Assembly: GCA_900316165.1 (NCBI GenBank)
Contig: ONBW01000009.1
Span: 1 to 57,981 of the forward strand
Length of the DNA: 57,981 nt
Source of the DNA: an uncultured Lachnospiraceae bacterium
Lineage (GTDB): Bacteria; Bacillota; Clostridia; Lachnospirales; Lachnospiraceae
Reading direction: 5' to 3'
In this document: positions 25,175-34,379 of the stretch, piece after piece
Position numbering within the stretch: the stretch's first letter is position 1
Layout of the letters: every line of letters begins with the position of its first letter
The notes under the pieces: generated by a model
Database searches by the model: none
The model's input: only the letters and a program-made list of their open reading frames with translations
What the model was told of the DNA's origin: nothing
Position numbers and translations under genes: made by a program

Positions 25175-27016
25175 ATGGCAAATTGGAACGTATATTGTAA
25201 GAGAGCAGATTTCAAGGGAATCGGGGAAAAATACGGCATTGATCAGGTTACGGCCCGTATCATCGTAAACAGGGATATCCCGGAAGAACAGATCGGGCAT
25301 TATCTGCACCCTGAGATAACAGATCTGCACAGTCCAAAGCTGATGAAGGACCTGCCGAGAGCCTGTGAGATTATAATGAAACTGATTCAGGAGAATAAGA
25401 AAATCCGTGTTATCGGTGACTATGATGGAGACGGAATCTGTTCGGCGTACATACTCACTGATGGGCTTAGGACTTTGGGGGCGGAATGCGACTACAAGCT
25501 GCCGGACAGAATAGTGGATGGTTACGGCCTGAATCCTCAAATGGTTGAGCAGGCAGTAGAAGACGGGGTAGAGGCAATCATCACCTGCGATAACGGCATT
25601 GCGGCGGGCGAGGCAGTAAAGCTTGCTAAGAAAAATAACCTGACTGTCATAGTAACTGACCACCATGCGATTCCATTTACGACGGTTGAAGAAGACGCCG
25701 CAAGCCAGTATCCACAGGAACCGGACACCGAACGCGGCAGCTTTGATTTTTACAAGGATGGAAATGTTTATCATCTGCCGCATGCAGACTGTGTCGTGGA
25801 CCCGCACCGCGCGGACGATACATATCCGTATCCGGGCATCTGCGGGGCAGTCGTTGCTTTTAAGCTGATAAGCGAGCTGTTTCAGATGGCAGGGAGGACG
25901 GATTCCGGGAAGTATCTGCCGGAGGCTGCTTTTGCGACGGTTACGGATATTATGGAGCTTAAGGATGAGAACCGCGCGATAGTAAGCCTCGGTCTAAAGC
26001 AGCTTTCGCAGGGTGAAAATATTGGACTCGATAAGCTGATAGCAGTCACTGGACTTGACAAAAATCATATCAAAGCGTGGCAGATAGGCTTTGTTTTAGG
26101 GCCGTGCTTTAATGCGTCGGGCCGAATCGACAGCGCGGAAAAGGCCTTGAGGCTTTTGCTTGAAACGGATGAAGAGAAAGCTGAACAGGAAGCTTTGGAG
26201 CTCGTTTCACTCAATGAACAGAGGAAGGCAATGGAACAGCAGGGAATAGACGTGGCCTTAGAGACGCTTTCGCATGCAGAGAGCCTGCCGACGGTCATAG
26301 TCTATTACATGCCTGCGCTGCACGAGAGCCTCTGCGGTCTCGTTGCTGGAAAAATAAAAGAAAAATACAATCGTCCGACTTTTGTGCTGTGTAAAACTGC
26401 AAATGGAGATGTGAAGGGCAGTGGCAGAAGCATCGAAGCCTACCCGATGTATGAAAAAATGGTAGAGGCCAACGAAGCGTTCGGCGGAGACGGCGTCTTT
26501 ACAAAGTTCGGCGGACATCCGATGGCAGCAGGCCTTTCGATGAGGGAGAAGGATATCGAGTGGCTGCGTTTATTTTTAGATGAACACAGCGGGCTTACGG
26601 ATGACGACATGCAGGAGAAGGTCATGATAGACGTGCCGATGCCGCTCTATTACGCGAATATCCCGCTTGTCGAGGAGATTCAGAAGCTTGAGCCGTTTGG
26701 TAACGGCAATCCAAGCCCCGTTTTTGCGGACCGAAACCTGCCTGTGATGTCTTATAGAAAAATAGGCAAAGAATCGCAGTATAGGAAACTTTCGTTTAAT
26801 TCCAACGGGACCCGGATTGATGGAATCTATTTTGGTGATGGTGAAGAGATGGATGAAAAAATCACTGAGGCGTTTGGGGCAGGAGAGTTTCAGAAGGCTC
26901 TTGCTGGAAAGCCGAATCAAATAAGGCTTGACATTATCTACGATCCGGATATAAATGAATATAACGGGTTTCAGAGCATCCAGGCAAAAATAAAAAGCTA
27001 CAGGGTAAGGCGATAG
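25175..27016 (+). CDS. recJ: Single-stranded-DNA-specific exonuclease RecJ
   Basis: A 613-residue DHH-family nuclease acting 5' to 3' on single-stranded DNA in repair and recombination. Metal motifs: VIGDYDGDG (D82, D84), ITCDNGI and VTDHHAIP; the DHHA1 domain follows with SGRSIEAYPMYEKM and KFGGHPMAAG; a C-terminal OB-fold ends the protein. An insertion of about 35 residues after DHH (near 170-205) makes it slightly longer than usual. AGGGGAAC precedes the ATG. The lipase gene follows after nine bases. Confidence 0.93.
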   Translation: MANWNVYCKRADFKGIGEKYGIDQVTARIIVNRDIPEEQIGHYLHPEITDLHSPKLMKDLPRACEIIMKLIQENKKIRVIGDYDGDGICSAYILTDGLRTLGAECDYKLPDRIVDGYGLNPQMVEQAVEDGVEAIITCDNGIAAGEAVKLAKKNNLTVIVTDHHAIPFTTVEEDAASQYPQEPDTERGSFDFYKDGNVYHLPHADCVVDPHRADDTYPYPGICGAVVAFKLISELFQMAGRTDSGKYLPEAAFATVTDIMELKDENRAIVSLGLKQLSQGENIGLDKLIAVTGLDKNHIKAWQIGFVLGPCFNASGRIDSAEKALRLLLETDEEKAEQEALELVSLNEQRKAMEQQGIDVALETLSHAESLPTVIVYYMPALHESLCGLVAGKIKEKYNRPTFVLCKTANGDVKGSGRSIEAYPMYEKMVEANEAFGGDGVFTKFGGHPMAAGLSMREKDIEWLRLFLDEHSGLTDDDMQEKVMIDVPMPLYYANIPLVEEIQKLEPFGNGNPSPVFADRNLPVMSYRKIGKESQYRKLSFNSNGTRIDGIYFGDGEEMDEKITEAFGAGEFQKALAGKPNQIRLDIIYDPDINEYNGFQSIQAKIKSYRVRR

Positions 27017-27025
27017 GAGGTTATT

Positions 27026-27979
27026 ATGGTTAAGGAGAATTATAGTATCAAGTCACACGATGATTTGGGAACGCAGCTCCACTGCGTTGAGTGGAGAAAT
27101 GTGGACAAAGAGCCGGTGGGGGTTATCCAGCTCGTTCACGGAATGATAGAATACATCGAGAGGTACGAGGAGTTCGCTGAGTACATGACTGACCATGGCT
27201 TTGTTGTGATTGGACACGACCACATTGGACACGGGCACTCTCTTCCGAAGGATGACAAGGAGGAGCTCGGCGTCATGCATTCGAAGGCACCGGAGGTCAC
27301 GATGTGCAAGGATATGCTTTCGGTGTATAATTATGGAAAGAAAAAATATCCGAAGCTGCCTTATTTTATCCTGGGACATTCGATGGGAAGCTACATGCTC
27401 CGCAGATTTTTGTCAGTTTACAGCGAAGAGACAAAGGGGCTTAGCGGTGCTATAATCGTAGGAACCGGCACTGTGCCGAATCCGGCGATTATCATAGCAA
27501 AGCTTGTGATTAATATCACGGCGCTTTTCCATGGCTGGAACTACAAGAGCCAGACGGTAACGAATTTCCTGTTCGCGGGCGATTACCACAAGTTCTGCAT
27601 GGATGGCTCAGAGCCTGAAAAAAGCTGGCTTTCGAAGAACGTCGAGAGCGTAAAGAAATACTACAGCGATCCGTACGATACCTATCTGTTCTCGGTGAAC
27701 GGCTACCGCGGAATGACATCTGCGATGCTTTTTGACAACGCCCAGAAAAATGTCAACCGTATCAGAAAAGATCTGCCGATTCTTTTTGCATCGGGCGCTG
27801 ACGATCCTGTCGGAGCTATGAGCAAGGGTGTAAAGAGTGCATTCGAGCGCTTCAAAAAGGCTGGGATCAAGGACCTGACTCTCAAGCTTTTCGATGGCGA
27901 CAGGCACGAAATCCTAAACGAGACCGACCGCGACAAGGTACGGGAGTTTATCTATAGTTGGATTAAGGAAAGAATGTAA
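27026..27979 (+). CDS. Alpha/beta hydrolase, monoacylglycerol lipase-like
   Basis: A 317-residue serine hydrolase of the lysophospholipase/monoglyceride lipase group. The nucleophile elbow is GHSMGSYML, preceded by the oxyanion segment QLVHGMIEYIERY and the HG-type loop GHDHIGHGHS; the charge-relay Asp is in SGADDPVG and the His in DGDRHEILNE. No signal peptide is seen. GGAGG lies before the start, and it is probably translated with recJ. Substrate is inferred from the family only. Confidence 0.88.
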   Translation: MVKENYSIKSHDDLGTQLHCVEWRNVDKEPVGVIQLVHGMIEYIERYEEFAEYMTDHGFVVIGHDHIGHGHSLPKDDKEELGVMHSKAPEVTMCKDMLSVYNYGKKKYPKLPYFILGHSMGSYMLRRFLSVYSEETKGLSGAIIVGTGTVPNPAIIIAKLVINITALFHGWNYKSQTVTNFLFAGDYHKFCMDGSEPEKSWLSKNVESVKKYYSDPYDTYLFSVNGYRGMTSAMLFDNAQKNVNRIRKDLPILFASGADDPVGAMSKGVKSAFERFKKAGIKDLTLKLFDGDRHEILNETDRDKVREFIYSWIKERM

Positions 27980-28075
27980 CGAGACGGCATTTAGTAATTT
28001 GACAAGGAAAGACTCGTCTGCGTTTATTTTTCGCAGAAATCAATCTGACAAGTAAGCTTTTTTAAAGGAAATACA

Positions 28076-28996
28076 ATGTGTGAGAGTTACACGTCGTTTG
28101 CTGAGGTCTACGATTTGTTCATGGACAATGTTCCATATGACAGGTGGGCCGCGGGAATTGACACCCTATTGAAAAAATATCTGCCACCGGCTGCTGAAAA
28201 GTCTGAGGCTTCAGGCTTAGATAAGTCAATTGCTGATGAGAAGCCGATGGTTCTCGATTTAGGCTGTGGTACTGGGCAGATCACAAGAAGGCTCAGAGAC
28301 ATGGGCTACGATATGACTGGAGTCGACAGCTCAGACGAGATGCTTGAGATTGCGAGAGGCCATGAGATTGAAAGATTTGATGGCGCTGAGACTCAAGGCA
28401 TTGAGAAATCAGATGGCACTGTGGCACAAGAGTCTGCTGACTCGATTTTATATATATGTCAGGATATGAGAGAGCTTGATTTGTTTGGCACATATCAGGG
28501 AGTGGTCAGTGTCTGTGACTGCATGAATTACATCACTGACAAGGATGATTTCCTCAAGGTGCTGAAGCGGGTAAATAATTTCCTGCATCCCGGCGGAGTG
28601 TTTATTTTTGATGTAAATACGGAATACAAGTATGAGAAAGTGCTTGCGGACAACACATTTGCTGAGAACCGCGACGAGGGAAGCTTCATCTGGGAAAATG
28701 AATACGACAGCGATGCGAGGCTTAATATCTACGACCTGACGCTTTTTATCAGGGGTGGCGATGGCCGCTTTGATAAGTTTTTCGAGCAGCATCTGCAGAG
28801 ATGCTACGAGAAATCTGAAATCGTGGAAATGATTGAGGCTGCAGGCCTCGAGCTGGTTGAAGTTCTTGATACGGATACATTTGAGGAGCCGTCGCCGACG
28901 TCTGAAAAGATTACCTTTGTGGCGCGTGAGCACCTGAAGGATCCGGACAGGCCGGGATTCTACAAGGACGGCACCCGCCAGGCACAGTTGCAGTAG
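28076..28996 (+). CDS. Class I SAM-dependent methyltransferase
   Basis: A 306-residue Rossmann-fold methyltransferase. Motif I is VLDLGCGTGQITRRL, followed by GVDSSDEML; the post-I acidic loop and CDCMNYITD complete the fold. It starts with YTSFAEVYDLFMDNVPYDRW, a start common in clostridial methyltransferases next to hslO. Two low-complexity inserts (about residues 38-58 and 99-118) look like species-specific expansions. AAAGGAAA precedes the ATG. The substrate is unknown. hslO follows after 27 bp. Confidence 0.85.
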   Translation: MCESYTSFAEVYDLFMDNVPYDRWAAGIDTLLKKYLPPAAEKSEASGLDKSIADEKPMVLDLGCGTGQITRRLRDMGYDMTGVDSSDEMLEIARGHEIERFDGAETQGIEKSDGTVAQESADSILYICQDMRELDLFGTYQGVVSVCDCMNYITDKDDFLKVLKRVNNFLHPGGVFIFDVNTEYKYEKVLADNTFAENRDEGSFIWENEYDSDARLNIYDLTLFIRGGDGRFDKFFEQHLQRCYEKSEIVEMIEAAGLELVEVLDTDTFEEPSPTSEKITFVAREHLKDPDRPGFYKDGTRQAQLQ

Positions 28997-29023
28997 ATTA
29001 CTTGTGAAAAAGAAAGGACTTGC

Positions 29024-29881
29024 ATGAACGACTACATGGTTCGCGCGATTGCGGCGCACGATCAGATAAGAGCATTCGCGATAACAGACAAAGGAGTGGT
29101 GCAGACCGCAAGGAATGATCACGACACCTGGCCGGTTACAACGGCAGCTTTGGGGCGCACGCTCTCGGCCGGACTGATGATGGGATTTATGATGGATGGA
29201 GAAAATGACGAGATTACAGTCCAGCTGATAGGTGACGGGCCAGCCGGCGGCGTCACAGTAACGGCAGATTCACAGGGACATGCGAAGGGATTTGTTAACA
29301 ATCCACATGTCGACCTGCCGGAGAAAAGTCCGGGACACCTCGATGTAGGCGGGGCAATCGGCCACGGCTATCTGCGGGTCATAAAGGATATGGGACTCAA
29401 GGAGCCGTACAGCGGATCGATAAATCTCGTGTCAGGAGAGGTCGCAGAGGACTTTACCTATTATTTTGCAGAGAGTGAGCAGGTGCCGTCGTCAGTGGGA
29501 TTAGGAGTTTTGGTCGATACGGATTTGAGCGTCAGACAGTCGGGCGGCTTTATCGTCCAGCTGATGCCAAATACCGATGATGCGGTAATAGACAAGCTCT
29601 CAGATAACATCGCTCACATAGACTCAGTAACGACGATGCTTGAGAAGGGCCTTACACCTGAGCAGATGCTTGAAACAGTTCTTGATGGATTTGACATCGA
29701 ATTCACCGATAAGAAGGACGTCGAGTTCAAGTGTGACTGCAGCCGCGAGAAGTTTCTTGCGAAAATCAAGACTCTTTCACAGCAGGACAAAAAGGACCTC
29801 GCAGCCCCTGGAGAGCCGATAGAAGTCGTATGCAGATTCTGCGGGAAAAAATACACGTACACGCCAGAGGAGATCGTCTAA
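29024..29881 (+). CDS. hslO: Redox-regulated chaperone Hsp33
   Basis: A 285-residue holdase activated by oxidative unfolding. The zinc-switch cysteines are present as CDC (C237, C239) and CRFC (C270, C273). The N-terminal domain shows the family start DYMVRAIAAHDQIRAFA and the GGAIGHGYLRV segment. A ribosome site AAAGGA precedes the ATG. Its TAA overlaps the nadE start as TAATG. Confidence 0.95.
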   Translation: MNDYMVRAIAAHDQIRAFAITDKGVVQTARNDHDTWPVTTAALGRTLSAGLMMGFMMDGENDEITVQLIGDGPAGGVTVTADSQGHAKGFVNNPHVDLPEKSPGHLDVGGAIGHGYLRVIKDMGLKEPYSGSINLVSGEVAEDFTYYFAESEQVPSSVGLGVLVDTDLSVRQSGGFIVQLMPNTDDAVIDKLSDNIAHIDSVTTMLEKGLTPEQMLETVLDGFDIEFTDKKDVEFKCDCSREKFLAKIKTLSQQDKKDLAAPGEPIEVVCRFCGKKYTYTPEEIV

Positions 29882-31812
29882 TGTCATACGGATATATAAG
29901 AGTTGCAGCGGTAACACCGGATACTGTTGTGGCAGATACCAAGGCAAATTCAGAGAGCATAGTAAAATGGGCTAAGAAGGCCGCAGAGTCGGGAGCACAG
30001 ATAATAGTATTTCCAGAGCTTTCGATTACAGGATATACCTGCGGTGAGCTGTTCTTTCAGGATACACTTTTAAGAGGAGCACTCGAGGGTCTCAGGTTTA
30101 TAGCGGAAAGCACAAAAGAGCTTGATGCGGTTATTTTTGTAGGATTACCGCTTCTTTACAAGGGACATCTCAGAAATACTGCATGTGCAATTAACCGCGG
30201 AAAATTCTTAGGTTTTGTACCAAAAATGCACCTTCCTAACTACAGCGAATTCTATGAGGCCAGATACTTTAAGGAAGGACCAGGAGAAGTTGAGTATATA
30301 GACCTTCCAAATGGAAAGTGTCCAATAGGTTCAAGACTTATTTTTTCATGTGAGAGCATTCCAGGGGTCGATATTTCAGCTGAGATCTGCGAGGACCTCT
30401 GGGTTCCGGATTCGCCATCGACACAGGCAGCTATGGCTGGAGCGAATATCATCGTAAATCTATCTGCCTCAGATGAGCTGACCGGAAAGGCCGCCTACAG
30501 AAGGCAGCTCGTCTCGATGCAGTCGGCTAAATGCTATGTCTCTTACATCTACTCGAATGCCGGAATTGGCGAGTCGACACAGGATGTCGTCTATCCAGGT
30601 GGCGGAATTATAGCAGAGAACGGGAGAATTCTCGCTGAGACGAAGCCATTCGACGGTCAGATGACTATCACAGAAATCGACGTCACTTCATCCGTAAAGC
30701 GTCGCGGGCAGATGACGACATTTGATTCAGTAGCAGATGAATATGTGAGAGTGCCGTTTAAGCTTTCACCGCAGAAGGTGACACTTACAAGAGAGGTGGA
30801 TCCGCACCCATTTGTACCATCAGATAAGGAGCACTTGAGAGAGCGCTGCGAGGAAATTCTTAATATCCAGGCCTACGGACTCAGAAAGCGACTCGACCAC
30901 ACCCATGCGAAAACAGCAGTAATTGGCATTTCAGGCGGACTCGATTCGACGCTTGCGCTTCTCGTTACAGTCAGGGCATTTGATGTCTTGGGACTGGACA
31001 GGAAGGGAATAATCGGCGTAACGATGCCGGGCTTCGGCACGACCGACAGGACATATACGAATGCGGTCACAATGATAAAAACCCTCGGCGTGACCTTACG
31101 AGAGATAAATATATCAAAGGCAGTCCGCGTTCATTTTTCAGATATAGGACAGGATGAGGCAGTCCACGATGTGACGTATGAGAATTCGCAGGCCAGAGAG
31201 CGCACGCAGATTCTAATGGACATCGCGAACAAGGAGGGCGGCCTCGTAATCGGAACCGGCGATCTCTCGGAGCTTGCGCTTGGCTGGGCCACCTACAACG
31301 GCGACCACATGTCGATGTACGCGGTAAACTGCTCGGTACCGAAGACGCTCGTAAGGCATCTGGTCAGATTTTACGCGGATTACTATGGAAAAAATGACGA
31401 AAACCTCAGGAAGGTGCTGCTTGACGTTTTGGATACTCCAGTTTCACCTGAGCTGCTTCCACCTGAGAAAAATGGAAAAATAGCCCAGAAGACCGAGGAC
31501 CTCGTAGGTCCTTATGAGCTCCACGACTTCTATCTGTACTATGTTTTGAGGTATGGTTACTCACCAGAGAAAATTTACTTCCTTGCGAAAGAGGCATTCA
31601 AGACCGGAACGCCAGAGGAGGTCTATGACGAAGATACGATAAAGAAGTGGATAAAGGTATTTTACCGCCGATTCTTTGCGCAGCAGTTTAAGAGAAGCGC
31701 AATCCCGGATGGCCCGAAGGTCGGAACCGTCGCCCTTTCACCACGTGGCGACCTCCGCATGCCATCTGACGCGTCCGCCAGGATCTGGCTCGATGAGGTG
31801 GAAAATCTGTAG
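29881..31812 (+). CDS. nadE: Glutamine-dependent NAD+ synthetase
   Basis: A 643-residue fused enzyme making NAD+ from deamido-NAD+. The N-terminal nitrilase-type glutaminase has the catalytic Glu in FPELSITGYTC, Lys in FVPKMHLPNY and Cys in AEICEDLW; the C-terminal synthetase has the ATP-binding SGGLDSTLALL. The frame extends back to 29830 inside hslO, but the ATG at 29881, overlapping the hslO stop, starts the homologous region (MSYGYIRVAAVTP). Its TAG abuts the large fold-back element. Confidence 0.95.
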   Translation: MSYGYIRVAAVTPDTVVADTKANSESIVKWAKKAAESGAQIIVFPELSITGYTCGELFFQDTLLRGALEGLRFIAESTKELDAVIFVGLPLLYKGHLRNTACAINRGKFLGFVPKMHLPNYSEFYEARYFKEGPGEVEYIDLPNGKCPIGSRLIFSCESIPGVDISAEICEDLWVPDSPSTQAAMAGANIIVNLSASDELTGKAAYRRQLVSMQSAKCYVSYIYSNAGIGESTQDVVYPGGGIIAENGRILAETKPFDGQMTITEIDVTSSVKRRGQMTTFDSVADEYVRVPFKLSPQKVTLTREVDPHPFVPSDKEHLRERCEEILNIQAYGLRKRLDHTHAKTAVIGISGGLDSTLALLVTVRAFDVLGLDRKGIIGVTMPGFGTTDRTYTNAVTMIKTLGVTLREINISKAVRVHFSDIGQDEAVHDVTYENSQARERTQILMDIANKEGGLVIGTGDLSELALGWATYNGDHMSMYAVNCSVPKTLVRHLVRFYADYYGKNDENLRKVLLDVLDTPVSPELLPPEKNGKIAQKTEDLVGPYELHDFYLYYVLRYGYSPEKIYFLAKEAFKTGTPEEVYDEDTIKKWIKVFYRRFFAQQFKRSAIPDGPKVGTVALSPRGDLRMPSDASARIWLDEVENL

Positions 31813-32106
31813 GCCCGTTAGTTTGCAGGCTTAGTATTCTTATTTTGCGGCGGACACAGACATGGCGAACGATTTTTGTGTTTTTCGTCGTGAACGAGTG
31901 CGCTAGCTGCGGCCCGGTTGACAACCGTTCAAAGCAGAAATGCTTCCTTGAAAAAACTTGTGTCTACAAGAATAGAATAAAGCATTTCTGCACGTTTTGT
32001 CAGAGGGCCGCAAATAAGCGCGCGCGAGTGAACAGAAAAACACAAGCTAGTGAGCCATGGTGCTGTGTCCGCCGATAGAAAAACTACAAGCCTGCAAACG
32101 AAGGGC
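31812..32106. repeat. Large imperfect fold-back element (MITE-like)
   Basis: About 295 bp that folds on itself over nearly its full length. Nested matches from outside in: GTTTGCAGGCTT (31821-31832) with AAGCCTGCAAAC (32088-32099); GCGGCGGACACAG near 31847-31859 with CTGTGTCCGCC near 32063-32073; TTGTGTTTTTC with GAAAAACACAA; TGCGGCCC with GGGCCGCA; GCAGAAATGCTT with AAGCATTTCTGC; apex CTTGT/ACAAG. Near-identical GGCCCGTTA and GGGCCGTTA flank it and could be a target duplication. It separates convergent nadE and PAP2 genes. It codes for nothing obvious; it could be a MITE, or a structured RNA. Confidence 0.8.
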
Positions 32107-32118
32107 CGTTAAAGGTGG

Positions 32119-32778
32119 TTATTTTTCCTTCAGCCAGGCAGGCAGCCGGAATTTTTTAAAGAAAACGACGTAGAACACACCGTACATCAAAGCGGCGCCA
32201 ATCAGGTCCACGATTGTGTGCTGCTTGATGAAGACAGTCGCGAGGATGATCAGGGTGCAGAGAATAGAGGAGAGCGCTGATTCCCAGGTGCGGCCTTTTC
32301 TCTCGCTGCGGTGGCAGATCGCAGTGTTCGCGATGAGCGCGTTGTAGACGTGAATCGACGGCATGATATTTGTCGGCGTGTCCGCAGCGTAGATGGCGCC
32401 GACCATTTTTGAAAAAATATCCGTTCCAAGTGAGGTCGGGCGCAGCGTCTGCTCATTTGGAAAAATAATCGAAACCACGATAAAGACAGTCATGCCCGAA
32501 AAAAGAGCGAAGGCAGTCCTGTAATAATCGTCGGGCTCATCGTCGATAAAAGGCGGAAGCAGGGCCCAGACATGGTAGACAAACCAGAGATAGTATGGAA
32601 GCACGAAAACTGGAATGAATGGAATCATGTGATCAAAAGGGAGATCAAGCACATGATAATGCCTGTTGATCCATACATGCTCTATCAGATAGAAAAAAAT
32701 CAAGTAGATGGCGAAGTATAGAAGGATGAGAATCCTCTTTCTTCTTTTATATAAAAATTGTTTAGCTATTTTACCCAT
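32119..32778 (-). CDS. PAP2-superfamily membrane phosphatase
   Basis: A 219-residue membrane protein with about six hydrophobic segments. The PAP2 signature is seen late: NIMPSIHVYNALIANT, then KQHTIVDLIGA with the catalytic His and Asp. The arrangement resembles the inositol-phosphorylceramide-synthase-like branch; lipid phosphate phosphatase activity is likely. The frame reaches 32847, but the ATG at 32778 begins the homologous part and sits seven bases after a TACAAT -10 box with no ribosome site, suggesting a leaderless message. It is divergent from the L,D-transpeptidase gene. Confidence 0.8.
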   Translation of the reverse strand: MGKIAKQFLYKRRKRILILLYFAIYLIFFYLIEHVWINRHYHVLDLPFDHMIPFIPVFVLPYYLWFVYHVWALLPPFIDDEPDDYYRTAFALFSGMTVFIVVSIIFPNEQTLRPTSLGTDIFSKMVGAIYAADTPTNIMPSIHVYNALIANTAICHRSERKGRTWESALSSILCTLIILATVFIKQHTIVDLIGAALMYGVFYVVFFKKFRLPAWLKEK

Positions 32779-32846
32779 AGGCCCTATTGTACGATAAAAA
32801 GAACTGATTTGAAAGGTACAAAAATCGGTGTTTGTCGACACGTACA

Positions 32847-32875
32847 TTGAAAAATAAGCAGGTTTGTAGTACGAT
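32847..32875 (+). promoter_or_regulatory. Promoter for the L,D-transpeptidase gene
   Basis: TTGAAA (32847-32852), 17 bp, TACGAT (32870-32875), 35 bp before the start codon. Confidence 0.6.
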
Positions 32876-32909
32876 AGACGCTGACTGATTAATTATAAAG
32901 GATGATGAG

Positions 32910-34361
32910 ATGAAGCACAAGGGATTACTGATCGCGGCAGCAGTGATTACAGCGGCCGCAGCGATATATGCGGGAACGGCGTTGTATTTTACCAGCCACG
33001 TGATGCCACACAGCCGTATAGCAGATGAAAAAGCAGACGGAGCAGATGTAGATGGAATCGTAGATATACTTAAGGATTCTGCCTCGTCTTATTCGCTTGA
33101 GATAAAAGGCGATACGACTGATGATGTGCTCTACGGCAAGGACGTATCCCTTTCTCTCGATGACGCGTCAGCGAAAAAAGCAGCGCAGCAGATCCTTGAC
33201 TCACAGAAGGTAGGAGAGTGGCCGGCAGCATTTTTCAAAAAAAATACCGACGTCAAGGTACCGGCTATGTCAGCGACATTTGATAAGACGGCTTTAGAGA
33301 GTGCAGTCGATAACCTGACAGCTGTTACCGGAGAAGCCACCCCATCAGAAAATGCGACCTATGAGCTCTCATCAGACGGAACTTTCAAGGTTAAAAAGGA
33401 AGTATACGGTACAGAGATAAATAAGGAAGCTCTGACAGCCAATATCGAAAAGTCGCTAGAGTCCTTGAGTGACGATCTGAACTTAAGAGAGAGCGGAAGC
33501 TATATTGATCCTGAGATAAAAAGCGACAACAAGACCTTAAATAAAACAGTAAATTCGCTCAACAAATACATGGGAGTCGACATCACCTATGATATGGCTG
33601 ATAAGGGAAAAGTAAAAGTCGACAAGGAGGACCAGGCAAAGTGGTTTAAGGTCAGCAAAAAAGGCAAGGTCTCTTTCGATGACGATGCTATCTACAGCTA
33701 CGTCCAGAAGAATTTAGGTTACAAATACAATACATTTGGCCTCGAAAGAACGCTTAAGACGCAGTATGGAACTACCGCAAAAGTAAAAGGCGGCAACTAC
33801 GGCTGGTGGATAAACTACGACAGCGAGGTCAAGGAGATAAAGAAGGATATAAAGTCCGGCAAAAGCGTTACCCGCGAGCCAATCTACCGCAGCAAGGCTG
33901 CCAACCACGGTGACTATCATTTTGACTACGGTGACAGCTATGCCGAGGTAAACATCGCGACACAGCATATGTTTTTGGTTATAAATGGCAAGAAGGTGCT
34001 CGACTCAGACGTGGTTACCGGAAAGGACGTGGATGGCAGAAGGACTCCGACAGGAACCTACGCTATCACCTATAAGACAAAGGATGCCACACTTAAGGGG
34101 CAGGGCTATGCCTCACCGGTTTCGTGGTGGATGCCTTTCAACGGCAATATCGGTTTCCACGATGCACCGTGGCGTCACGGCAGATTCGGTGGAGAAATAT
34201 ACAAAACTGCCGGTTCTCACGGCTGCGTTAACATGCCGCCGGAGATGGCAGCAAAGCTCTACAAGTACGTAGAAAAGGGCTTCCCTGTCATAGTCTATAA
34301 TCAGAAAGAGACAGATAATGCCCGCGAAAAGGCAGAGACAGGCTGGAAATACAAGGAATAA
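32910..34361 (+). CDS. L,D-transpeptidase with peptidoglycan-binding linker domain
   Basis: A 483-residue cell-wall crosslinking enzyme anchored by one N-terminal membrane segment (about residues 4-26). Residues about 40-330 resemble the YkuD-linked putative peptidoglycan-binding domain; the catalytic YkuD domain at about 345-465 has AEVNIATQHMFLVINGKK and the active site SHGCVNMP with C439. It forms 3-3 peptide links outside the membrane, independent of penicillin-binding proteins. AAAGGATG precedes the ATG. hisC follows 18 bp downstream, but the functions are unrelated. Confidence 0.93.
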   Translation: MKHKGLLIAAAVITAAAAIYAGTALYFTSHVMPHSRIADEKADGADVDGIVDILKDSASSYSLEIKGDTTDDVLYGKDVSLSLDDASAKKAAQQILDSQKVGEWPAAFFKKNTDVKVPAMSATFDKTALESAVDNLTAVTGEATPSENATYELSSDGTFKVKKEVYGTEINKEALTANIEKSLESLSDDLNLRESGSYIDPEIKSDNKTLNKTVNSLNKYMGVDITYDMADKGKVKVDKEDQAKWFKVSKKGKVSFDDDAIYSYVQKNLGYKYNTFGLERTLKTQYGTTAKVKGGNYGWWINYDSEVKEIKKDIKSGKSVTREPIYRSKAANHGDYHFDYGDSYAEVNIATQHMFLVINGKKVLDSDVVTGKDVDGRRTPTGTYAITYKTKDATLKGQGYASPVSWWMPFNGNIGFHDAPWRHGRFGGEIYKTAGSHGCVNMPPEMAAKLYKYVEKGFPVIVYNQKETDNAREKAETGWKYKE

Positions 34362-34379
34362 TTTTTAAAGAGGTGTCAA

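Noticed and set aside
28448-29122. 224-codon minus-strand frame
   Set aside because: It is antisense to the conserved methyltransferase and hslO genes and shows no family features.
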